Assembly: GCF_003340495.1 (NCBI RefSeq) | Contig: NZ_QASA01000001.1 | Location: 124,001-188,000 of the forward strand | Reading direction: 5' to 3' | DNA from: Adhaeribacter pallidiroseus | GTDB taxonomy: Bacteria; Bacteroidota; Bacteroidia; Cytophagales; Hymenobacteraceae | DNA: 64,000 nucleotides | Shown here: positions 41,986 through 51,564 of the stretch, piece by piece | How positions within the stretch are numbered: position 1 is the stretch's first letter | How the letters are laid out: each line of letters opens with the position of its first letter | Translations under genes and position numbers: made by a program | The notes under the pieces: generated by a model | What the model saw: the letters and a program-made list of their open reading frames with translations, nothing else | Databases searched by the model: none | What the model was told of the DNA's origin: nothing

Positions 41986-43299
41986 ATGATTAGCTGTAAA
42001 ATCAAATCAACATATTCGTTCTTTTTCTTTCTTTTATTTTTTCTTTTTACTGCGTTTTCTTCTTTTGCTCAAGGTGAGCAAGCTTCTATTGCGCAAGATG
42101 GCCTTACTGCCGGTACGGCTACGGGCGATGATGCCGTAGCAGCCGCAGGAGAAACTTTATTTAAAAATAACTGCTCTTCTTGCCATGCGATTGGTGAGAA
42201 AGTAGTAGGGCCAGCTTTACGTGATGTGCAGAAGCGGCATAAATTGCCTTGGCTAATTAGCTGGATTCGTAACTCCAGCCAAATGGTGCAAAAGGGTGAT
42301 AAAGAGGCCGTGGCATTATTTAATGAGTACGACAAGCAGCAGATGCCCAGCTTTGCTTTCTCTGACGATCAGATCACTTCTATACTTAAATATATTGAGA
42401 AAGCAAGTGCTGCTCCGGCTGCTTTACCTGCTGATCCGGCCACTGGTGGTTCTGGGGTAGCGCAAGGCGGGACAGATGGACCTGGTGGAGGAACTGCCGC
42501 TGCTGGCGCAGGGGCGGCCGGAAAATACCTGGATTACGTCCTAATTGCGCTTATAGTAGTACTTATTGTAATGGTTATTACCTTGTTAATAATTGCTAAT
42601 ATTCTAAGCGGCTATTTACGAGGTAAAAAAGACTTAGATGGCCGGGATATAGAGCTGGTTGACCAACGTTTTGATTTTTCAAAAGTTTATAAATCCAGAG
42701 CCGTTCAAGTTATTGTAGGGTTAATTTTTACAGTGATAGTTTTGGATGCTGCTATCGAAGAAACTTATGGGGTAGGTATTCAACAAGGATATCAACCTAC
42801 GCAGCCAATTGCTTTTTCGCACGCCCAACACGCTGGTCAGCACGAGATTAATTGTAATTACTGCCATACTTCGGTTTATAAAAGCAAAAATGCCAATATT
42901 CCTTCGGCAAACATCTGTATGAACTGCCACAGCCAGATTAAAAAGGAGTCGCCGGAAATACAAAAAATATACCGAGCTATTGAAAACAACAAACCTATTG
43001 AATGGGTTCGGGTGCACAACTTGCCTGATTTAGCGTATTTCAATCATTCGCAGCATACACAAGTTGGAAAAATAGAATGTCAGACTTGCCACGGACCTAT
43101 CCAAACAATGAATGTGGTTTATCAGTATTCGCCGCTTACCATGGGTTGGTGTATAAACTGTCACCGCGAAACCCCTTTAAATACCGAAGGTAATAAATAT
43201 TACGATAATCTGGTAAAACTGCATGATCAGGCCAATAAAGGAGCAGCATTCACGGTGTCATCTAACGGTGGTACCGAGTGTTCTAAATGCCATTATTAA
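41986..43299 (+). CDS. actA: alternative complex III subunit A, multiheme cytochrome c
   Basis: 437 residues. A signal segment (about 10-29, ending FAQG) precedes a monoheme cytochrome domain with CSSCH (about 64-68). An Ala/Gly/Pro-rich linker and a membrane helix (about 184-209) come next, then a second hydrophobic segment (about 240-262). The C-terminal part has five more heme sites: CNYCH, CMNCH, CQTCH, CINCH and CSKCH. The last five are the pentaheme core that collects electrons in alternative complex III, a quinol oxidase unrelated to bc1. First gene of the cluster. Confidence 0.93.
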   Translation: MISCKIKSTYSFFFFLLFFLFTAFSSFAQGEQASIAQDGLTAGTATGDDAVAAAGETLFKNNCSSCHAIGEKVVGPALRDVQKRHKLPWLISWIRNSSQMVQKGDKEAVALFNEYDKQQMPSFAFSDDQITSILKYIEKASAAPAALPADPATGGSGVAQGGTDGPGGGTAAAGAGAAGKYLDYVLIALIVVLIVMVITLLIIANILSGYLRGKKDLDGRDIELVDQRFDFSKVYKSRAVQVIVGLIFTVIVLDAAIEETYGVGIQQGYQPTQPIAFSHAQHAGQHEINCNYCHTSVYKSKNANIPSANICMNCHSQIKKESPEIQKIYRAIENNKPIEWVRVHNLPDLAYFNHSQHTQVGKIECQTCHGPIQTMNVVYQYSPLTMGWCINCHRETPLNTEGNKYYDNLVKLHDQANKGAAFTVSSNGGTECSKCHY

Positions 43300-43346
43300 T
43301 CCTAATCTGAGTTAAATTTAGAATCCGAGTTTTCTTTATTATATAT

Positions 43347-46300
43347 ATGCAAGAAACAATTAAGTACTGGAAAGGGCTGGAAGAGCTCGAAAATACTCCC
43401 GAATTCAATAAAACAAAGCATAATGAGTTTGCTGAATTCCTTCCGGTAAAAGAAACAAATCAAGCAACAAATAAGGAAGTAGCGCCTCGCCGTGATTTCC
43501 TCAAATTATTAGGATTTGGAATTGCGGCAACTACCCTTGCTTCTTGTGAAGCTCCTGTTAGAAGGGCTATTCCTTACTTAAATAAGCCCGAAGAAGTTGA
43601 TCCAGGTATAGCCAACTGGTATGCCTCTACTTATTTCGTAGGCAGTGATTACAACAGCGTTATAGTTAAAACCCGCGAAGGTCGGCCCATTAAATTAGAA
43701 GGTAACACTCTTTCACCGGTTACCAAAGGTGGATTAAGTGCTCGGGCTCAAGCTTCTGTTTTAAGTTTATATGATAAAAATCGTTTAAAAGCTCCCTTAG
43801 CTGGTGGTAAACCAGCTACCTGGGAAAAAGTAGATGGCGAAATTACTTCTAAGTTAAGAAGTGTACGAGGTAAAGTTGCTATCGTTTCTAATACTATTAT
43901 CAGTCCTACTACAAAGCGGGCAATTGCCGAATTTGGAAGAAAGTTTACTTCGTTTGAACATGTTATGTATGATCCGAATTCTGCTTCGGGACTTTTAAAA
44001 GCAAATGGTGGCGTTATTCCGGGTTTTGATTTTAGTAAAGCCAGAGTAATTGTAAGTATAAGTGCTGATTTCCTGGGAACCTGGTTATCTCCAGTAGAAT
44101 ACGCCAAGCAGTATATTACTACCCGCAAGGTAAGTAAGACAAATCCTACCATGTCTCGGCATTATCAATTCGAGTCGATGCTTACCTTAACCGGCGCTAA
44201 TGCGGATATACGCGTACCAGTAAAACCATCAGAACAAAGTTTGGTGGTAGCTGCATTGTATAACAGAATCGTCAGCCAACCAATTAATACTCCGGCTTAC
44301 AATAATGCCCGTTTAGATGCCGCGGCTAAAGAGTTGCTGGCTAATAAAGGGGCAGCTTTAGTAGTTGCCGGATCTAATGACCCTGCGGTACAAATGTTAG
44401 TTGCCGAAATTAACCGGACCTTAGGGGCAGAAGGTACTACTATAGGTACCACTCCTTCGCTGGTACGTCAAGGAGATGATGCGAGTATGATTCGGTTAAT
44501 CAATGAAATGAATGCTGGTACTATAGGAGCTATTATTTTCTATGGCGCTAATCCAATTTACGATCACCCGCAATCTGAAAAAATACTAAGTGGAATACAA
44601 AAAGTGCCGTTAAGTATTGCTCTTACAGATCGCATAGACGAAACGGCGACACGGGTGGCTTATGTTTGCCCGGATCACAATTATTTAGAATCTTGGAACG
44701 ATTTTGAACCAAAGCGCGGTCAGTTTAGCTTCTCTCAACCTGCTATATCACCTTTATTTCAAACGCGCCAGGCTCAGGAAAGCTTGTTAAGATGGTCGGG
44801 GAACAATACTTCTTATTACGACTATTTACAAAATAATTGGCGCGGAGTATTTGGTTCCCAGGCGGCTTGGGATAAAGCAATCCATGATGGGGTTTATTCC
44901 GGTACAGGTGTTAGTAGCCCAGGTACAACCACTCCAACTGCTCCCGCTATGACTATTGCAGCAGCAGCCGTTTCTATTAATAAAGCAGCTAGTGCAGCAA
45001 GCAGAGGAATTGAAGCGGTTATCTACGAGAAAGTAAATATTGGTCCAGGTCGCGAGGCAAATAATCCTTGGTTACAAGAAAACCCTGATCCTATCACCAA
45101 AGCTACTTGGGATAATTATGTAACACTTCCACGGACTTTGGCAGTGGAGATGGGAGTAGAGCAAAATGACATTTTAAGTGTAAGTGCTAACGGTGTAACA
45201 TTTGAGTTACCTGCTCTAATCCAACCAGGTCAGGCTAAAGGTTCTGTGGGGATTGCTACAGGGTATGGCCGTACGCAGGCAGGACCAGCGGCAAACGGAG
45301 TAGGTGCTAACGCTTATAAATTGATATCAGTTAATAATAATGGATTAGTTTACGGAAATACGGTAAGCTTAAAGAAAACAGGTGCTCAAAAACCAATTGC
45401 TCAAACGCAAACGCACCATACCATTATGGATCGTTTGGTCGTTCAGGAGTCTACTTTAGATAAGTATAAGAAAGATCCTAAAAGTGTAACGGAGTATATC
45501 AAAATTGCGACACCAGAAGGTGCTCAGACTCCTGCTAAAGTTTCATTGTGGCAGGATTACGAATATAAAAATCACCATTGGGGAATGGTGATCGACCTGA
45601 ACTCTTGTATCGGTTGTACATCTTGTTCTGTAGCTTGCCAAGTAGAAAACAACATAGCGGTAGTAGGAAAACAAGAGGTTTTAAATCGTCGCGAAATGCA
45701 TTGGTTACGTATCGACCGCTATTATAGCAGTGATGCACATAAAACGGATGAGGGTAAAGGTACGGTTGAGAAATACCACGCGATGGAAGAGCCATCCGAA
45801 AATCCATCAGTTATTTTCCAGCCAATGCTTTGCCAGCACTGTAATCATGCTCCTTGCGAAACGGTTTGTCCGGTGGCGGCAACTATGCACAGTTCAGAAG
45901 GTATTAACCAAATGGTGTATAACCGTTGTGTAGGCACGCGTTACTGTGCCAACAACTGCCCATATAAAGTCCGTCGTTTTAACTGGTTTGCATACTACGA
46001 CAATGAAAAATTTGCTGAACAAAATCCACAAATGAATTCTGATTTGGGTCGGATGGTATTAAATCCAGACGTAACTGTCCGGGCTCGTGGGGTGATGGAA
46101 AAATGCAGTTTCTGCGTACAGCGTATTCAGCTAGGTAAACTAGAAGCTAAAAAGCAAAACCGTCGTCCGAAAGATGGTGAAATCATTACAGCCTGTGCTC
46201 AATCTTGTCCAACAAATGCCATTGTATTTGGCGATATGAAGGATCCAGATAGCCAAGTTTCTCAAATTTTACGGGAGCAGCAAGGCGAAAGAGCTTTCCA

Positions 46301-46367
46301 TGTGTTGGAAGAAATTAATGTACAGCCAAACGTTACTTATTTAACTAAAATCAGAAATTTAGTTTAA
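43347..46367 (+). CDS. actB: alternative complex III subunit B, iron-sulfur protein
   Basis: 1006 residues. A twin-arginine signal (RRDFLKLLGFGIAATTLASC, residues about 48-67) leads to a molybdopterin-oxidoreductase-like domain that in this family holds no cofactor. The C-terminal ferredoxin-like domain has four Cys clusters: CIGCTSCSVACQ (about 754), CQHCNHAPCETVCP (about 830), CVGTRYCANNCP (about 861) and CSFCVQRI with CAQSCP (about 920-955). These bind 4Fe-4S and 3Fe-4S clusters. The mature protein sits on the periplasmic side against ActA. The cysteine after the Tat region (LASCE) could also be lipidated. Confidence 0.95.
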   Translation: MQETIKYWKGLEELENTPEFNKTKHNEFAEFLPVKETNQATNKEVAPRRDFLKLLGFGIAATTLASCEAPVRRAIPYLNKPEEVDPGIANWYASTYFVGSDYNSVIVKTREGRPIKLEGNTLSPVTKGGLSARAQASVLSLYDKNRLKAPLAGGKPATWEKVDGEITSKLRSVRGKVAIVSNTIISPTTKRAIAEFGRKFTSFEHVMYDPNSASGLLKANGGVIPGFDFSKARVIVSISADFLGTWLSPVEYAKQYITTRKVSKTNPTMSRHYQFESMLTLTGANADIRVPVKPSEQSLVVAALYNRIVSQPINTPAYNNARLDAAAKELLANKGAALVVAGSNDPAVQMLVAEINRTLGAEGTTIGTTPSLVRQGDDASMIRLINEMNAGTIGAIIFYGANPIYDHPQSEKILSGIQKVPLSIALTDRIDETATRVAYVCPDHNYLESWNDFEPKRGQFSFSQPAISPLFQTRQAQESLLRWSGNNTSYYDYLQNNWRGVFGSQAAWDKAIHDGVYSGTGVSSPGTTTPTAPAMTIAAAAVSINKAASAASRGIEAVIYEKVNIGPGREANNPWLQENPDPITKATWDNYVTLPRTLAVEMGVEQNDILSVSANGVTFELPALIQPGQAKGSVGIATGYGRTQAGPAANGVGANAYKLISVNNNGLVYGNTVSLKKTGAQKPIAQTQTHHTIMDRLVVQESTLDKYKKDPKSVTEYIKIATPEGAQTPAKVSLWQDYEYKNHHWGMVIDLNSCIGCTSCSVACQVENNIAVVGKQEVLNRREMHWLRIDRYYSSDAHKTDEGKGTVEKYHAMEEPSENPSVIFQPMLCQHCNHAPCETVCPVAATMHSSEGINQMVYNRCVGTRYCANNCPYKVRRFNWFAYYDNEKFAEQNPQMNSDLGRMVLNPDVTVRARGVMEKCSFCVQRIQLGKLEAKKQNRRPKDGEIITACAQSCPTNAIVFGDMKDPDSQVSQILREQQGERAFHVLEEINVQPNVTYLTKIRNLV

Positions 46368-46454
46368 TAAGTAAAGTAGTTTAGTAGACAGTAGTTGCGA
46401 TTGTTCGTAAGATTACAATGGAAGAATTAGAATAAGAAACAATAAATTAAGCAT

Positions 46455-47882
46455 ATGCAGCACGTATCTCCGATAAGGGAACCTCTTGTAACAGGAGGGA
46501 AAACATACCACGACATCACCGAAGATGTTAGCCGGCAGGTAGAAGCGAAACCGAATATTCGCTGGGCAATCGCTTTAGCCGTAGCCTTATTTTTTTTAGG
46601 TATATTTATTTACTCTGTTTATCGGACTCTGTGGTACGGTATCGGAGAATGGGGATTGAATAAAACAGTAGGTTGGGCTTGGGACATTACCAACTTTGTA
46701 TGGTGGGTAGGTATTGGCCACGCCGGTACGCTTATTTCCGCCATTTTATTATTATTTCGCCAAAAGTGGAGAAGTTCTATTAACCGCGCTGCAGAAGCAA
46801 TGACAATCTTTGCGGTAATTTGTGCCGCCATGTTCCCCGTATTACACATGGGGCGTCCTTGGTTAGCCTATTGGGTATTACCCTTACCTAACACATTTGG
46901 TTCCTTGTGGGTTAACTTTAACTCTCCCTTACTCTGGGACGTATTTGCAATCTCGACTTACTTTACTGTTTCGTTGGTGTTTTGGTATTTAGGTTTAGTA
47001 CCGGATTTCGCTACCATTCGGGATAGGGCAACTGGCCCAATTGCTCGTAGAGCTTATGCTTTATTAAGTTTAGGTTGGAAAGGTTCTGCTAAGCATTGGT
47101 CGCGTTACGAAACTGTTTCCTTAATTCTAGCGGGCGTTTCCACTCCCTTAGTGCTTTCCGTACACACTATTGTTTCCATGGACTTTGCAACGGCTGTTAT
47201 TCCTGGGTGGCATACCACTATATTCCCTCCATACTTTGTGGCGGGTGCAATCTTCTCGGGATTTGCAATGGTGTTAACCCTTATGATTATTACCCGGGAT
47301 GTGTTCCGTTTAAAAGATTATATCACCTTGGAACATATTGAATCCATGAATAAAGTAATTATTCTGACAGGTTCAATAGTAGGGGTTGCATACATCACGG
47401 AGTTCTTTATCGCCTGGTACTCTGGGGTAGAGTATGAACAATACGCATTTATCAATCGGGCTACCGGACCATATTGGTGGGCTTATTGGTCCATGATGAC
47501 TTGTAACGTAATTACACCCCAGCTTTTCTGGATACGCAAGATTAGAAGAAGCATTGTAGCTACTTTTATCATTACCATATTTGTGAATATAGGAATGTGG
47601 TTCGAGCGATTTGTAATCATTGTAACCTCCCTACACCGCGATTATTTGCCATCCAGTTGGGTAATGTTCTCACCAAGTAAAATAGATGTAGGAATATATG
47701 TGGGTACACTGGGTTTATTTTTTACTTTATTCCTACTGTTTGCAAAGTACTTTCCGGTGATAAACATGTTTGAAGTTAAAACAATTTTAAAATCATCCTC
47801 TGGTGTACCGCATTCTTTGGAACCAGAAAAATCAATGCACGCTACAACACCTGTAACCCACCATAACAAGCATCATGACTAA
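46455..47882 (+). CDS. actC: alternative complex III subunit C, NrfD-like membrane protein
   Basis: 475 residues with about ten membrane helices of the NrfD/PsrC type. The block [20 protein letters not shown] (residues about 77-96) and [20 protein letters not shown] (about 131-150) are family hallmarks near the proposed quinol site. It pairs with ActB, and its end overlaps actD by 8 nt. Confidence 0.95.
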   Translation: MQHVSPIREPLVTGGKTYHDITEDVSRQVEAKPNIRWAIALAVALFFLGIFIYSVYRTLWYGIGEWGLNKTVGWAWDITNFVWWVGIGHAGTLISAILLLFRQKWRSSINRAAEAMTIFAVICAAMFPVLHMGRPWLAYWVLPLPNTFGSLWVNFNSPLLWDVFAISTYFTVSLVFWYLGLVPDFATIRDRATGPIARRAYALLSLGWKGSAKHWSRYETVSLILAGVSTPLVLSVHTIVSMDFATAVIPGWHTTIFPPYFVAGAIFSGFAMVLTLMIITRDVFRLKDYITLEHIESMNKVIILTGSIVGVAYITEFFIAWYSGVEYEQYAFINRATGPYWWAYWSMMTCNVITPQLFWIRKIRRSIVATFIITIFVNIGMWFERFVIIVTSLHRDYLPSSWVMFSPSKIDVGIYVGTLGLFFTLFLLFAKYFPVINMFEVKTILKSSSGVPHSLEPEKSMHATTPVTHHNKHHD

Positions 47883-48402
47883 TAAAAAGTTTATTCTGGG
47901 CGTATTTGAAGATGAAGAAGTACTCCTTCATGCCATCGAAAATATAAGATGCGCAGGTACCAAAATCTATGAAGTATTTTCGCCTTTTCCGGTACACGGA
48001 ATTGACGATGTTTTAGGAATTAAGCGTTCTCGGTTACCCATAGCGGCATTTCTATATGGATGTGGTGGACTTGCTTTTGCTTTGTGGATGCAAATTTATA
48101 TGATGGGATTTGACTGGCCGATGATTATTGGAGGTAAACCGCATATAGCTCTACCATCTTTTATTCCGGTAAGTTTTGAGTTAACTGTATTTTGTACAGC
48201 TCATGGTATGGTAATTACATTCTTAATTGTATGTGGGTTATATCCACGAATGAAAGTGCCAGTGTTAGATGTACGGTCTACGGACGATAAGTTTGTAATG
48301 GCCATTGAAGTAAAAGATGGGGTAACTGATATAAATAAAGTAAATGACCTGCTTCGCTCTAATGGAGCTATTGAAGTGAATCAGAAGGAGGTAGAAGAAT
48401 AA
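47875..48402 (+). CDS. actD: alternative complex III subunit D (DUF3341)
   Basis: 175 residues with two central membrane helices (about 58-80 and 102-124). [20 protein letters not shown] and [20 protein letters not shown] are the DUF3341 N-terminal blocks. It is a small structural subunit of the complex. The stop codon shares one base with the actE start (TAATG). Confidence 0.93.
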   Translation: MTNKKFILGVFEDEEVLLHAIENIRCAGTKIYEVFSPFPVHGIDDVLGIKRSRLPIAAFLYGCGGLAFALWMQIYMMGFDWPMIIGGKPHIALPSFIPVSFELTVFCTAHGMVITFLIVCGLYPRMKVPVLDVRSTDDKFVMAIEVKDGVTDINKVNDLLRSNGAIEVNQKEVEE

Positions 48403-49082
48403 TGAAAAATAAATTAGAAGATATACTAAGAACATCTTTCGTAATCTTTGTATCTGTGTCCATGTTCGCCTGTAACAAAGGGCCTAATGATACGGGAACT
48501 CAATATGCACCGCAAATGTACGATGACCCTGCTTACGAAGCTTTGAAGCAAGTAGATTACAACAAAGTAAATCCGGGTCGAATGAATATGCGGGTGCCGG
48601 CTAAAAATACCATACCTAGAGGCAAATTAGCTTATTTTAACCACATACCTAAAAACGATAGCTTAAATCAAGCCGATGCACTTAAAAATCCTTTGGTAGC
48701 CAACGATCAGGTGCTGGAAGAGGGTCAAGTTTTGTATGAAAGATTTTGCCAGCATTGTCATGGAGCAGAAGGCAGAGGTGATGGTTTAGTAGGACAGAAA
48801 TTCAAAGGGGTAGCCAACTTACAATCAGATGCATTAAAAGCGGCAACGATGGGGCATATATATCACGTAATTACTAATGGTAAAGGTCGTATGTTGCCGC
48901 ACGGATCTCAAGTGAATCCTGAGGAACGGTGGAAAATTGCATTATACGTAAAAAATGTGTTGCAAGGAGCAGGCGAGCAATCAACACAGGTGAGTGGTGA
49001 AGCAGCAACAGAAGCTTCTTCAAAAGACGGAGACAATATCCAACAAGCAACCGGAACCCCAAACACTACTGAAACAGAATAA
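48402..49082 (+). CDS. actE: alternative complex III subunit E, monoheme cytochrome c lipoprotein
   Basis: 226 residues. The N-terminus ends in the lipobox SMFAC (Cys about residue 24), so it is probably lipid-anchored in the periplasm. The heme site is CQHCHGAEGRGDG (about 117-129), with Met in GRMLPHGSQV a candidate sixth ligand. A Ser/Thr/Glu-rich tail ends the protein. It hands electrons to the terminal oxidase. An AAGGAGG at 48385-48391 lies 10 nt before the ATG, within the actD coding sequence. Confidence 0.93.
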   Translation: MKNKLEDILRTSFVIFVSVSMFACNKGPNDTGTQYAPQMYDDPAYEALKQVDYNKVNPGRMNMRVPAKNTIPRGKLAYFNHIPKNDSLNQADALKNPLVANDQVLEEGQVLYERFCQHCHGAEGRGDGLVGQKFKGVANLQSDALKAATMGHIYHVITNGKGRMLPHGSQVNPEERWKIALYVKNVLQGAGEQSTQVSGEAATEASSKDGDNIQQATGTPNTTETE

Positions 49083-49128
49083 CTAACCAAGTTCTAATAG
49101 TTAAACACAAGCGTAAATTTTACTGATA

Positions 49129-50397
49129 ATGTTAGAAGAAAGATTGAATATTTCTAAAAGAACAAACAACCGGTTCTACATGATGATTGGGCTAGGTTTG
49201 GTGCTGCTTATTTTGGGAATATTTTTAACAAATAGTGGTGGCGCGCATCACGGTAGCGGCGAACACGAAGCTGCTAATGCAGCAGGTCATCATGCTATTA
49301 CCTGGAAGAATCGCTTATTCGCGAACTTATGGCTAAATAATGTTTACTTCACTGGTATAGCTGTAATAGGTTTGTTTTTTACCGCTGTACAATATGTGGC
49401 ATATGCAGGTTGGTCAGTTCTGATTAAACGTGTACTAGAAGCACTTAGCTATTATTTGCCAGTAGGTGGGGTAGTAATGTTAGCAGTTTTCTTGTTAGGT
49501 CAGCATCAATTATTTCACTGGACGGATCATACTTTATATGAAGTAGGTAATCCAAACTATGATCCGATCATTGCAGGTAAAGCCGGATTTTTAAATATTC
49601 CGTTCTATTTGATAAGAATGGTAGGTTATTTTGCCTTATGGATCATATTTTTCCTGTGGATGCGGAAGCAATCTCTTGCAGAAGACTTAGAAGGTGGTCT
49701 GGAATATTATAATAAAAGTATCCGAATAGGAGCCATGTTCTTGGTTATATTTGGAGTTACTTCTTCCTTATCTGCTTGGGACTGGGTACTTTCTGTAGAT
49801 ACTCATTGGTTTAGCACTATGTTCGGCTGGTATGTTTTTGCAAGCTGGTTTGTTTCAGGGTTAGCGGCAACAACATTAACGGTAATTGTTTTAAAACAGA
49901 ATGGCTATTTGCAAATGGTGAATGCAAATCACCTGCACGATTTAGGTAAATTTGTGTTTGCTTTTAGTATTTTTTGGACGTATGTGTGGTTCTCCCAATT
50001 TATGCTTATCTGGTATGCAAATTTACCAGAAGAGTCAATCTACTTCATGGAAAGGTTAAGTGGTTATCAAGACCATTATACCTGGATCTTCTTTGTTAAC
50101 TTAATTGTAAACTTTGTGTTCCCATTCCTTGTTTTAATGACAAGAGATGCCAAACGCCAAATGATTATGTTAAAATTAGTTTGTATAGCAATTTTAGTGG
50201 GTCATTGGTTAGATTTTTATCTAATGATTATGCCAGGTACTTTACGTGGTGAAAGTGGTTTTGGATTAATAGAATTGGGTGCCGCACTTACTTTCCTTGG
50301 TATATTTTTATTGACTTTCACTAGAGGATTAAGTAAAGCTTCCTTGGTTCCGATAAATCACCCGTTCCTGGAAGAAAGTGTTCACCATACCGTTTAA
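49129..50397 (+). CDS. actF: alternative complex III subunit F, NrfD-like membrane protein
   Basis: 422 residues with about ten membrane helices. It is a weaker relative of ActC and forms the second membrane module. A His-rich periplasmic or cytosolic stretch (AHHGSGEHEAANAAGHH, residues about 39-55) follows the first helix. SAWDWVLSVDTHWFSTMFGW (about 216-235) is conserved in the family. It is followed 24 nt later by coxB. Confidence 0.94.
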   Translation: MLEERLNISKRTNNRFYMMIGLGLVLLILGIFLTNSGGAHHGSGEHEAANAAGHHAITWKNRLFANLWLNNVYFTGIAVIGLFFTAVQYVAYAGWSVLIKRVLEALSYYLPVGGVVMLAVFLLGQHQLFHWTDHTLYEVGNPNYDPIIAGKAGFLNIPFYLIRMVGYFALWIIFFLWMRKQSLAEDLEGGLEYYNKSIRIGAMFLVIFGVTSSLSAWDWVLSVDTHWFSTMFGWYVFASWFVSGLAATTLTVIVLKQNGYLQMVNANHLHDLGKFVFAFSIFWTYVWFSQFMLIWYANLPEESIYFMERLSGYQDHYTWIFFVNLIVNFVFPFLVLMTRDAKRQMIMLKLVCIAILVGHWLDFYLMIMPGTLRGESGFGLIELGAALTFLGIFLLTFTRGLSKASLVPINHPFLEESVHHTV

Positions 50398-50421
50398 GCC
50401 AAAAATTAAAAACATTCTATA

Positions 50422-51467
50422 ATGATTACATTCGCTATAGTATTATCAATAATTCTAATTGGGATAATTTTAGCTTTACTCTTTCGAATACAAATACTGG
50501 CATCTATTTTTAATGGCAGTTTTCAAAAAAGAGCAGGTAAGAGTAATAAAATTAATGCCATTTTTCTGTTACTTTTTTAATTTTAGGTGGAGCAGCATTT
50601 ATTTGGTCTTTCCAAAATGCAGAAGAACGTATTCACATTCCCGTCGGTTCTGTACATGGTGTGTGGATTGATGACATGTTCTGGTTAACGATGGTAGTAA
50701 TTGGAATTGTGTTTGTGATTACTCAAATCCTTCTTTTCTATTACTCTTACCGGTACCAATATAAGGATGATAAAAGAGCTTATTTCTTTCCTCATAATAA
50801 TAAATTAGAGATCATCTGGACAATGATTCCGGCTGTGGTTATGGCCTTGTTAGTCTTTAAAGGTTGGAAAACCTGGACAAAGATTACAGATCCGGCACCA
50901 AAAGAAGCAATGGTAGTGGAAGTTGTAGGAAAACAATTTAACTGGATTGTTCGGTATCCTGGTACCGATAATGCTTTAGGTAACGTAAGAACCAACTTGA
51001 TTGATGCTACGAACGAATTAGGTATTGATTTTTCCGATCAAAGAAGTGTTGATGACATTGTACCAAGTGAAATTCATATACCAAAAGGCCGACCTGTATT
51101 GTTTAAAATTCGGTCGCGTGATGTAATTCACAGTTTCTATCTGCCTCATTTCCGGGCGCAGATGCACGCTGTACCTGGTATGCCAACAAAATTTTGGTTT
51201 GTGCCAACAAAGACTACAGCGGATATGGCGACAGAAACAGGAAATCCCGATTTTAAATACGAATTAGTTTGTAATCAAATCTGCGGAGCTAATCACTTTG
51301 CTATGCGAGCCGTTGTAATTGTAGATGAACCGGAAGATTACCAAAAATGGCTGGAAAGTCAAAAAGCATTTGTAGCGGATAAGCCTGATTTATTAAAAAA
51401 CTTGAAAACACCCCAAGGAGTAGTTTTAGAATCAAAGGTGAAAAATGCTGAAAAAGCGTCATTGTAA
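50422..51467 (+). CDS. coxB: cytochrome c oxidase subunit II, apparent frameshift
   Basis: Carries the CuA centre that receives electrons from cytochrome c. The reading from the ATG at 50422 (MITFAIVLSIILIGIILALL) stops after 52 residues at a run of six T (50573-50578). One more T would continue as LILGGAAFIWSFQNAEERIH and join the frame that is open from 50582 to 51467. That frame has the second membrane helix and CuA ligands in YELVCNQICGANHFAMR. The repaired protein has about 348 residues. No fused cytochrome c domain is present. I read this as one gene with a single-base deletion, probably a consensus error. Confidence 0.88.
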
Positions 51468-51564
51468 ACTAATTTAAAAATATAACTGCTCTTGCGAAGC
51501 TATTATATTTTAAGTTTAAAGAAATAGCGCAAGCAGTTAAATAGTAAACGAATAACAATTTTAT

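Noticed and set aside
50661-51467. A short subunit II beginning at 50661
   Set aside because: It would lack the first membrane helix, which is encoded just upstream in another frame.
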